Assembly: GCF_900086715.1 (NCBI RefSeq)
Contig: NZ_FLKH01000012.1
Coordinates: forward strand, 1,302,001 to 1,366,000
Direction: 5' to 3'
Origin: Gracilibacillus timonensis
GTDB lineage: Bacteria > Bacillota > Bacilli > Bacillales > Amphibacillaceae
DNA: 64,000 bases
Within the stretch, counting starts at the first letter, position 1; each line of letters begins with the position of its first letter. Below the pieces are notes generated by a model. The model saw only the letters and a program-made list of their open reading frames with translations, was not told the origin of the DNA and searched no databases. Positions 47,419-54,874 of this stretch are shown here, piece by piece. Made by a program: the position numbers and the translations under genes.

Positions 47419-47424
47419 GTGTCG

Positions 47425-49458
47425 TTAAGGTAATAATTGTTTCGCCATGTTAACCTCTTTTGCCAAATAAGAGAATAAGGGATGATAGGCTTCGTCTAAC
47501 CAACGTTTTTGTTCAATCATTTCGACGGCGTCTGTCCTCGCTGTTTCTAGTGCCCGATAATCGTGAACTAAATCCGCCAAACGGAATTCAGGCAGCCCAC
47601 TTTGTTTGACGCCAAAGATGTCTCCCGGGCCACGCAATTCTAAGTCCTTTTCAGCTAAAACAAATCCATCTTTCGTCTCGCTCATAATCCTCATTCGTTC
47701 CTTACCAACCTCGCCTTTCGGATCCGCAACGAGAATGCAATAACTCTGTTTTTTGCCTCTCCCTACACGCCCTCTCAATTGATGCAGCTGTGATAGTCCA
47801 AAACGATCGGCATCATGAATAACCATGACCGTTGCGTTTGGTACATTGACACCTACCTCGACAACAATAGTAGATACAAGGATTTCAACTCTGTTCTCCG
47901 CGAAATCACTCATCACCTGCGCCTTTTCTTCTGTTGAAAGACGGCCATGCATTAAACCCACCGTCGCCTTATCTTTCAACACTTCCTGCAGTTGAGAAAA
48001 CAAATCCAAGGCATTTTGAATATCCAATTTATCCGATTCCTCAATTAATGGACAGATAATATAAGCCTGTGCCCCTTTTTTTACTTCCTTATAAACAAAA
48101 TTGATCGTACGTTTAAACATATTATGTTTTACCCAATAGGTTTCAATCGGTTTTCTCCCCTTAGGCATTTCATCGATCTTGGAAACATCCATATCTCCGA
48201 ATGTAGTAATCGATAAGGTACGCGGAATCGGGGTAGCTGTCATATAGAGAATATCCGCCAGTATTCCTTTTTCCCGTAAGGTATTGCGCTGGTGAACCCC
48301 GAATCTATGTTGTTCATCAATAATGACATAAGCCAGACGAGCAAAATGAACATCCTCTTGTATAAGTGCATGAGTACCAATAATGATGTCACAAGTTCCG
48401 TCTTGCAATTCTTGCAGGATTTCCTTTCTTTTTTTTCCTTTGATCGAACCTGTTAAACGACGAACAGTGACGGTATTTGGCAGCAGATCGCGCAAGGATT
48501 CCTCATGTTGCTCGGCCAGAATTTCAGTTGGTACCATTAACGCTGCTTGTTTACCCGCAGTGATCGTGCCATACATGCTGATAACCGCAACAGCCGTCTT
48601 CCCAGAACCAACATCTCCCTGAAGCAGTCGGTTCATTCGGTAAGGAGATTGCAGATCTTTATTTATTTCATCCAATGCCCGTGTTTGCGCATCGGTTAAA
48701 GAAAAAGGCATCTGCAGAATCATCGACTTCACCTCAGACCATTGGATTTCCTGGGCGTTTCCCGTCGTCTCTTCCCGATTTTGTTTACGATGTAACTGCA
48801 TCTTTAATTGAAAAAGCAATAACTCTTCATAGATAAAACGACGCTTGGCATGTTTTAAATGCTGAAAAGTCCCGGGGAAATGCATATGACGAATCCCTGC
48901 TGCTCGCTGAGGCAGTTTGTATGATTCTAATAATGTTTGTGGCAAAATCTCTGTTATTTGATCAGAAAATTCATCCAGAGCATGCTTCACCACTTTTTGC
49001 AGTTGGCCATTTTTGATATCTCCCTTACTCGAATATATCGGCGTAATCGGACTGTTTTCGGCAGTTTCTCCTCGTTTATAACTATCAATGATAATTTGTA
49101 AGCGATGTTGGTCCCATTTCCCATTCACCGATACCGTTTCTCCGGGGATAAAGTGTTTCTTGGCAAAGGAACGATTAAAAATAATTCCTTTAACAACTGC
49201 TCCTTCCACACGCAAGTTCACTACTACTCTTGATTTCTTTCTCGAGTAAAAATTGACGATTGGTTCCTGGATGACTTGTCCAACAATCGTTACCTTCTCC
49301 TGATGGATTAATTCTTGTAAGGGTTTCTGTTCATAATGATCATATCGATTAGGAAAATAGTAGAGTAAATCTTCCAAGGTGTTAATATCGACTTCCGCAA
49401 ATTTTTCTGCTAATTTAGGTCCTACTGCTTTAATTTGCTGCACATTGATCTCTTTCAT
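47425..49458 (-). CDS. recG: ATP-dependent DNA helicase RecG
   Basis: RecG remodels stalled replication forks and branch-migrates Holliday junctions. The 677-residue protein has the N-terminal wedge/OB domain (KVTIVGQVIQEPIVNFYSRK) and helicase motif I (LLQGDVGSGKTAVAVI at about 280). It also has the DEQH box (VIIDEQHRFGVHQR), MTATPIPRTL, and the C-terminal LRGRVGRG motif VI. In B. subtilis sdaAB-sdaAA precede recG; they are absent here. Confidence 0.97.
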   Translation of the reverse strand: MKEINVQQIKAVGPKLAEKFAEVDINTLEDLLYYFPNRYDHYEQKPLQELIHQEKVTIVGQVIQEPIVNFYSRKKSRVVVNLRVEGAVVKGIIFNRSFAKKHFIPGETVSVNGKWDQHRLQIIIDSYKRGETAENSPITPIYSSKGDIKNGQLQKVVKHALDEFSDQITEILPQTLLESYKLPQRAAGIRHMHFPGTFQHLKHAKRRFIYEELLLFQLKMQLHRKQNREETTGNAQEIQWSEVKSMILQMPFSLTDAQTRALDEINKDLQSPYRMNRLLQGDVGSGKTAVAVISMYGTITAGKQAALMVPTEILAEQHEESLRDLLPNTVTVRRLTGSIKGKKRKEILQELQDGTCDIIIGTHALIQEDVHFARLAYVIIDEQHRFGVHQRNTLREKGILADILYMTATPIPRTLSITTFGDMDVSKIDEMPKGRKPIETYWVKHNMFKRTINFVYKEVKKGAQAYIICPLIEESDKLDIQNALDLFSQLQEVLKDKATVGLMHGRLSTEEKAQVMSDFAENRVEILVSTIVVEVGVNVPNATVMVIHDADRFGLSQLHQLRGRVGRGKKQSYCILVADPKGEVGKERMRIMSETKDGFVLAEKDLELRGPGDIFGVKQSGLPEFRLADLVHDYRALETARTDAVEMIEQKRWLDEAYHPLFSYLAKEVNMAKQLLP

Positions 49459-49555
49459 GTTTTCACCTCACTACGCCTAAAAAAGCATCCATTACTCTAT
49501 TCAAAAAGGGGGGAGACAGCTAGATAACGCAATGTTAGATGGCGCTTCTTAGCTG

Positions 49556-49592
49556 TAAAAAAGCCCTACCACTTAAATGGATAGAGCTTTTT
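49556..49592 (-). terminator. Rho-independent terminator after fakA
   Basis: Arms AAGCCCTACC and GGATAGAGCTT pair (with G-U) around an ATTTAAGT loop. A T-run follows in the minus direction, about 20 bases beyond the fakA stop. It separates fakA from recG. Confidence 0.75.
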
Positions 49593-49611
49593 AGTTAATG
49601 CTTTTTTGTCC

Positions 49612-51270
49612 TCATTCAATCGAAAAGATATAAGGGTAGACCGCCTGACCACCGTCGTGCAACTCCACTTCTATATCGCTAAAATGGTTCTCTACAAAGG
49701 TAACAATCTCCTCTGCTTCGTCCTCTGTTGTATCTTCTCCACGAATGACGGTTACAATTTCATCTTCGTCTTCATCGATCATGTCTGATAAAAGCGTTTC
49801 AATCACCTGACGTTTATCGGCATTGGATACCTTGATGCTTCCGTCAGCTAAGCCCATATAATGACCTTTTTCAATGGTGATTCCATCAATTTGTGTGTCC
49901 CTCACCGCATACGTAACTTGCCCCGTTTTTACATGTTGACAAGCTTCACTCATTGCCTCTTTGTTATCCGATAAAGCGAGTTCTGGATTGTAAGCGAGTA
50001 GGGCCGCCATTCCTTGCGGGATCGTCTTTGTCGGTACAACAGCGACTTCTACTTCAGCTAGTTCTGCGGCTTGTTCTGCGGCCATCACAATGTTCTTATT
50101 GTTTGGCAGTATCAAAACGTGTTCTGCATTAGCCTCATTGATAGCATCTGTTATGTCTTGTGTGCTTGGATTCATAGTCTGACCACCTTGCAACACTACG
50201 GTAGCACCTAAACTCTTCAGTAATTCGGTTAAACCATCTCCAACCGCCACGGTTACCACTCCGAAGGCTGCTTTCTCCTTCTTCTCTTCCTTCTTCACGA
50301 TGTTAGAATGCTGGTCACGCATATTCTCTGCCTTTAGATTAATAAAGCTGCCAAAGCGCTGTCCTAAGTTAAAGACATCCCCTGGGTACTCTGCATGAAT
50401 ATGTACTTTTACGATTTCGTCATCAGAAACAACTAAAAGAGAATCTCCATGCTCACTTAATTCTTTTCTAAATGTCTCTTCATCAAAAGGGTGTTCCTTA
50501 AGCTTATCTTCTTCAAAACGGACCATAAATTCCGTGCAATAACCATATTGGATATCATCGGTGTTCATAAAATCTTGCACCTGTTTGTGGTGTTCTGCAT
50601 TTACCAAATGGTCTAAATCCATCGTATCACTTTGCGTATGTTCAGGCAATGCTTCACCTTTTAAAGCAGCCAAAAAGCCTTCATAAATAACCACTAAACC
50701 TTGCCCGCCGCTATCTACCACGCCCACTTCTTTAAGGACAGGCAACAAGTCTGGCGTACGCTTTAACGACGTCTTTGCTGCCTTAACTACTTGTTCCATA
50801 AAGGTCACTACATCCCGTTGTTTAGCAGCAATTTGCTTCGCTTCTTCGGCTGTGTCCTTTGCTACGGTTAGAATCGTACCTTCCACCGGTTTCATCACAG
50901 CTTTATAGGCCGTATTCACGCCGCCTTCCAGTGCGGCAACGAACCCATCCACATCCAAATCCTTGTTTTTTTCTATCGCTTTGGCAAACCCTCTAAATAA
51001 TTGCGACAGTATCACACCAGAATTACCTCTTGCCCCCATTAACAACCCCTTGGCAAAGGCATTAGCTACAGTGCCGGCATGATCCTGATTCACGTTTTTC
51101 ACTTCATTCGCACCCGAAGTGATCGATAAATTCATATTGGTGCCCGTATCCCCATCTGGTACAGGAAAAACATTTAAGGCATCGATCTTATCTGCATTTT
51201 TCGCTAAATGATTTGCTCCAGCTAACACCATGTTGGCAAACATGGCGCCATCGATATTTTTTTGCACCAC
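49612..51270 (-). CDS. fakA: Fatty acid kinase subunit FakA (YloV, DhaK/DhaL-like)
   Basis: FakA is the ATP-binding subunit of fatty acid kinase, which with FakB phosphorylates exogenous fatty acids for phospholipid synthesis. The N-terminal DhaL-type domain is clear: NVFPVPDGDTGTNMNLS and MGARGNSGVILSQLFRG. A middle DegV-like region and the C-terminal domain with HVLILPNNKNIVMAAEQAAE follow. I use the GTG 9 bases after GGAGG, giving 552 residues (553 in B. subtilis YloV); the upstream ATG precedes that ribosome site. The next gene is recG. Confidence 0.93.
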   Translation of the reverse strand: MVQKNIDGAMFANMVLAGANHLAKNADKIDALNVFPVPDGDTGTNMNLSITSGANEVKNVNQDHAGTVANAFAKGLLMGARGNSGVILSQLFRGFAKAIEKNKDLDVDGFVAALEGGVNTAYKAVMKPVEGTILTVAKDTAEEAKQIAAKQRDVVTFMEQVVKAAKTSLKRTPDLLPVLKEVGVVDSGGQGLVVIYEGFLAALKGEALPEHTQSDTMDLDHLVNAEHHKQVQDFMNTDDIQYGYCTEFMVRFEEDKLKEHPFDEETFRKELSEHGDSLLVVSDDEIVKVHIHAEYPGDVFNLGQRFGSFINLKAENMRDQHSNIVKKEEKKEKAAFGVVTVAVGDGLTELLKSLGATVVLQGGQTMNPSTQDITDAINEANAEHVLILPNNKNIVMAAEQAAELAEVEVAVVPTKTIPQGMAALLAYNPELALSDNKEAMSEACQHVKTGQVTYAVRDTQIDGITIEKGHYMGLADGSIKVSNADKRQVIETLLSDMIDEDEDEIVTVIRGEDTTEDEAEEIVTFVENHFSDIEVELHDGGQAVYPYIFSIE

Positions 51271-51328
51271 CAGTACGTTCCTCCTCTTCTGTTCCATTTT
51301 CTTCACATTATGCTAAAGGCAAGATATC

Positions 51329-51691
51329 CTATTCCTGGATTACACGAACACCTTGTATATATATATTAATCGATTTAATTTTTAAGCCTAGCGTTTTCTC
51401 CAGATTATATTTTACTTGAGATTGGACATTGTGGGCAACCTCAGATATTTTGGTACCATATCCGACAATGATGTACATATCAATATGGACATCCTCTCCA
51501 TCTTGCCTGACAATCACCCCTTTTGCAAAGTTCTCTTTCCGTAATATTTCTGCAATACCATCACGTAATTGTTTCTTGGAAGCCATCCCAACAATACCAT
51601 AACATTCGATTGCCGCTCCCCCAGCAATCGTTGCAATCACTTCATTAGTAATGGTCACTAAACCATCTTGCATTTTTAATTCAATCGACAT
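51329..51691 (-). CDS. yloU: Asp23/Gls24 family protein YloU
   Basis: A 120-residue protein of the Asp23/Gls24 (alkaline shock protein) family, encoded upstream of fakA in most Bacillaceae. It begins MSIELKMQDGLVTITNEVIA and has the family block AAIECYGIVGMASKKQLRDG. It ends in a basic stretch followed by SINIYIQGVRVIQE. AAGGAGG lies 7-9 bases before this ATG; the frame is open 24 codons further upstream without support. The function is unclear; family members are linked to envelope stress in cocci. Confidence 0.92.
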   Translation of the reverse strand: MSIELKMQDGLVTITNEVIATIAGGAAIECYGIVGMASKKQLRDGIAEILRKENFAKGVIVRQDGEDVHIDMYIIVGYGTKISEVAHNVQSQVKYNLEKTLGLKIKSINIYIQGVRVIQE

Positions 51692-51950
51692 TGTGCATCC
51701 TCCTTGTGTGGTAGGAAATGTAATCGGTGTCGTCCCACTAGCTGAAAAAATATGTTGTTCCATTATAGAATGTAGGAAAACGAGCGCTATGTCAAGCGAT
51801 CTTCTTCATATTTCTTAAGCAATTCTACTATTATTAATGGTTAACCATATACATTTATTGAACCTGGAACTTAAGAGCATCTCCTCATACTCTGCTCAGC
51901 GTCGCGGATGAATCTTTTTACAATGATTCTTGTGAAAATAGTCGCTGTTG

Positions 51951-52048
51951 ATCTCGCGGACTGAAGAGAACAAATCCCGTTCTACAGTCCATAAGAATGA
52001 ATCTCGCGGACTGAAGAGAACAAATCTCGTTCTACAGTCCATAAGAAT
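51951..52048. repeat. 50-bp direct duplication between yloU and rpmB
   Basis: Two copies of a 50-base unit (starting at 51951 and 52001) differ at one base inside the aligned part. Each contains a GGACTG / AGTCC pair and an inner GAAC / GTTC pair, so each can fold. They lie in the divergent yloU-rpmB region, about 90 bases upstream of the rpmB promoter. The rest of this 516-base spacer shows a perfect palindrome ATGGTTAACCAT at 51837-51848 and no gene. Confidence 0.8.
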
Positions 52049-52134
52049 AAGCTTGTACACCCTCAACACAACTCCAGAATGATTTCAATTCCTGCCATTG
52101 TGCTCCTCAATCCTGTACTCTGCTAACATAGGGA

Positions 52135-52163
52135 TTGCATTCTAGCGCAAACTATGATAAATT
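52135..52163 (+). promoter_or_regulatory. Sigma-A promoter of rpmB
   Basis: TTGCAT, exactly 17 bases, TAAATT on the plus strand. It ends 44 bases before the rpmB start, which is preceded by GTAGGAGGG. Confidence 0.7.
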
Positions 52164-52207
52164 ATTTTAGTATGAATAAGAGTTAGTGCAGTAGGAGGGA
52201 ACAAATT

Positions 52208-52396
52208 ATGGGACGTAAATGTGTTGTAACAGGTCGCAAAACGACTACTGGAAATAATCGTTCGCACGCATTAAATGCTACCAAGCGTAAGTGGAAAGCA
52301 AACGTACAAAAGGTTCGAATCATGGTTGATGGAAAACCTAAACGTGTGTATGTTTCGGCTCGTGCGCTTAAGTCTGGTAAAGTAGAGCGCGTATAA
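52208..52396 (+). CDS. rpmB: 50S ribosomal protein L28
   Basis: Small ribosomal protein near the E site of the 50S. The 62-residue product begins [20 protein letters not shown] and ends [13 protein letters not shown], almost identical to B. subtilis L28. The zinc-binding Cys set is reduced to a single Cys, as in B. subtilis. It is transcribed on the plus strand as a single-gene unit with its own promoter and terminator. Confidence 0.97.
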   Translation: MGRKCVVTGRKTTTGNNRSHALNATKRKWKANVQKVRIMVDGKPKRVYVSARALKSGKVERV

Positions 52397-52411
52397 TTCT
52401 ATGAAGTATCG

Positions 52412-52457
52412 AAAAGGGGAAGAACGTTCGTGTCAGAACGTTTATCCCCTTTTTTTA
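52412..52457 (+). terminator. Rho-independent terminator after rpmB
   Basis: Stem arms AAAAGGGGA and TCCCCTTTT enclose an inner ACGTTC/GAACGT stem and are followed by eight T on the plus strand. Confidence 0.92.
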
Positions 52458-52477
52458 TAAGCAAAGAAAGTATATGT

Positions 52478-52640
52478 TCCTTGGTATAATAGGACTTGAA
52501 ATGTTGTTGACCTGGATCGAATCGCGCTACCGATAAGTTGAATGAAATCATGTCTCATGGATCGGATAGGTGCTCTTGATCCATTTACGCGAATGGATCA
52601 AGCTAGATTAATGCAAAGACTTGCTTATAACACATTTTTG
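52478..52640 (-). repeat. Dispersed repeat R1, copy B
   Basis: The reverse-complement copy of the repeat at 27745-27920. The same ordered blocks are present: AAGCAAGTCTTTGC, the hairpin, GATCCATGAGA, AACTTATCGGTA, GCGATTCG, CATTTCAAGTCCTATTAT. The hairpin here (52575-52602) has 11-bp perfect arms CTTGATCCATT/AATGGATCAAG with a 6-base loop. Together with the two hairpins around it, this accounts for most of the 520-base spacer between rpmB and the flavoprotein gene; no gene is seen. Confidence 0.75.
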
Positions 52641-52796
52641 TTACATTTATAAGTTCAACTCATATAGTAATAAAGGAACGAGCTAGCTTGCCTGGTTTTT
52701 ATTACTTCTCTTAGCATATGACAGTCTAGACAAAGTTAGCACCACAAAAGCAAAGGTGCTGTTTTCTTCTGAAATTCAACCTCTTTTTTAACTCAA

Positions 52797-52841
52797 CCAA
52801 AAACACTTGAGAAGTCATTGTGGCAATCTCAAGTGTTTTTC
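52797..52841 (-). terminator. Bidirectional terminator after the flavoprotein reductase gene
   Basis: A perfect 13-bp stem (AAAACACTTGAGA and TCTCAAGTGTTTT), 14-base loop, T-run on both sides. It lies about 75 bases beyond the stop of the minus-strand reductase gene. A weaker plus-strand hairpin (AGCACC/GGTGCT, 52738-52760) lies just before it. Confidence 0.85.
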
Positions 52842-52916
52842 TAAACATTCATTTGATCTTTGCGAAGCTAGCTGCAAGGCGCTTGTATCAACCTTAAGGG
52901 CGTACCTTCCTCCAAA

Positions 52917-54752
52917 TTATTCGATTGTTTCAAATGCCTTTTCTGCTGCTATTTTTCCAGAGGTTAAAGCCCAGGCATTATTGGCACCTGAAGGAGAATC
53001 GTCACCCATGACACCTCCTTCTATTTCACCAGCTGCGTATAATCCTTCTATAGGATCCTGATCTGTATTCATTACTTGTAAATCTCCATTCAAGACTAAA
53101 CCACCCATGGTCGTCGCAAATCGCGGCTTCTGTTCAATCAAGTAGAAATGATTTCCTTCCACTTCCTTATTCATAAATGCATCCGGACGATTAAATGTCT
53201 CATCATAACCTGCTTGTACCGCATGATTATATTGTTCGACTGTAGCAGATAACACATCAACATTTATATCCGCTATTTCTGCAACATCTTCTAATGAATC
53301 ACCGTGAATGAAATAAGGTGTTTCCGAACCATTATTCTCTAACCAGCCATCGATATCACTTTCAGAAATGCCAGCATGTGCTAACCCAGGTGTCCACATC
53401 TCAAAAGTTTCTTCATCTAACAGTAGATAGAACATTTGCGACTCTTCTGCTAATTGCACTTTCAAAATATCACGATTGCTTGCTTTTTCGTTCACTACAC
53501 GTTCTCCGGCATCATTAATTAAAATAGCTGAACCTTCATTAAAAGCAGTGATGTTTCCACCAATAGTAGACTTGGCAATGCCTTCAGAAACTTCTACACC
53601 ATTGGGATATTGCTTTCCGTATTTCATCAATTGAGTGTCCGCAGCAACTGCTTCTTGAGCCATTAAAATACCATCACCTGTTGCAGATTCTATTCCATAG
53701 TACAAAATATTTTTCAATTCATCAGTCAATAATGCATCATTATTTCCATACCCGCCAGTTGCTAAAATAACAGACTCTGCTGTAATTTCATAGGTGCGAC
53801 CACTATCTTCTTGTGCAATAGCGCCAACAACCCTTCCACTTTCCACAACAAGTTCATTGGCAGTAGTGGACGTATATAGTTCAATATCGGAATTCTCCAT
53901 GGCTTGCTCAGCCGTTTCCGTAAATCCAGATCCGCCGTTAACATAAGCTAGCTCTCTGTCATGTTCGTATTCTGCCAAGACATGCAGACCATCTTCCATA
54001 TCGTATTTAATACCGACATATTGGTTCAACCAATTGGTTGATTCTCCAACGTTTTCAGCGAATAAAGTTAAGGTCTCTTCGTCATTCATGTGAGCACCAT
54101 TCTCTAAGAGGTCTTGAATCAAACTTTCTGCACTATCATTCGTTACACCAGCTTCTGCTTGTAGTTCAGATCCCATTACAACTTGGTTACCTCCACTAAC
54201 AGAAATGGCCCCGCCTATAAAAGGCATTTTTTCCAGTAAAACCACATCTGCTCCTAATTCATCTGCACGTAATGAGGCTGCCATACCAGCTGCTCCAGAT
54301 CCAATAACTAACACATCTGTTGCGATCGGAACCACTTCATCAACCTGCTCGGTAGTAATAGGTACATTCTTCAACGCCTCGACATCTCCACCAGCCTGAT
54401 TGACAGCACCCTCCACCGCTGTCAGGATCGCCTCTGAAATATAGGTGGCACCTGAGACTGCATCCATAGCTAGTGACTGATTTTCTACGATCAGATTAGG
54501 AAACTCGTTAAGAGGCTTGTCGCTGATATCTGGTGATTCATTGTGTGAAACAATATCCACAGCCTCGATTCTATCCTCAGTAAAGGTAACTTCTACTTCT
54601 ACATCTCCATTATGACCATCTACAATCTCGGTATACGTTCCGGGTTCGTATAATAGCTCACCACTTGTGGCCTCACCCTCTTCTTGATTGGAGCATGCCA
54701 ACAGACTAAATAATAAGATGAAAACGAACATATACAAATACTTCCGCATCAT
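52917..54752 (-). CDS. Secreted FMN/FAD flavoprotein reductase (fumarate reductase/UrdA-like lipoprotein)
   Basis: A predicted extracytoplasmic lipoprotein reductase. It has a signal peptide with lipobox LLAC (lipid Cys at about 20) and then an FMN-binding domain with the covalent flavinylation motif SGAT (about 100-103). The FAD-binding domain follows (TDVLVIGSGAAGMAASLRAD at about 145, GGNQVV, ATGGYG) with a C-terminal cap (LYAAGEIEGGVMGDDSPSG). This domain order is that of urocanate/fumarate-type reductases. The segment where classical enzymes have NR-x-GGN reads GDDSPSGANNAWALTSG, so the acceptor is unlikely to be assignable as fumarate. The ATG 5 bases after GAGGGG is used. It follows the Fe-S flavin reductase by 122 bases, in the same direction. 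Confidence 0.85.
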   Translation of the reverse strand: MMRKYLYMFVFILLFSLLACSNQEEGEATSGELLYEPGTYTEIVDGHNGDVEVEVTFTEDRIEAVDIVSHNESPDISDKPLNEFPNLIVENQSLAMDAVSGATYISEAILTAVEGAVNQAGGDVEALKNVPITTEQVDEVVPIATDVLVIGSGAAGMAASLRADELGADVVLLEKMPFIGGAISVSGGNQVVMGSELQAEAGVTNDSAESLIQDLLENGAHMNDEETLTLFAENVGESTNWLNQYVGIKYDMEDGLHVLAEYEHDRELAYVNGGSGFTETAEQAMENSDIELYTSTTANELVVESGRVVGAIAQEDSGRTYEITAESVILATGGYGNNDALLTDELKNILYYGIESATGDGILMAQEAVAADTQLMKYGKQYPNGVEVSEGIAKSTIGGNITAFNEGSAILINDAGERVVNEKASNRDILKVQLAEESQMFYLLLDEETFEMWTPGLAHAGISESDIDGWLENNGSETPYFIHGDSLEDVAEIADINVDVLSATVEQYNHAVQAGYDETFNRPDAFMNKEVEGNHFYLIEQKPRFATTMGGLVLNGDLQVMNTDQDPIEGLYAAGEIEGGVMGDDSPSGANNAWALTSGKIAAEKAFETIE

Positions 54753-54874
54753 ATCCACCCCTCTTTATAGTGAAACAATTCACATGTTTATTTCTATTTT
54801 ACTATATTCATACCATCAAATAATATAATGTAGTTTGTTTTTCATACATCAAAGAGCCGGTCATTCGCTATTGC

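Noticed and set aside
51762-51795. TTGACA and TATAAT hexamers upstream of yloU
   Set aside because: Both boxes are perfect, but they are separated by 22 bases, too long for one sigma-A promoter. A yloU-fakA promoter is likely nearby but cannot be placed.
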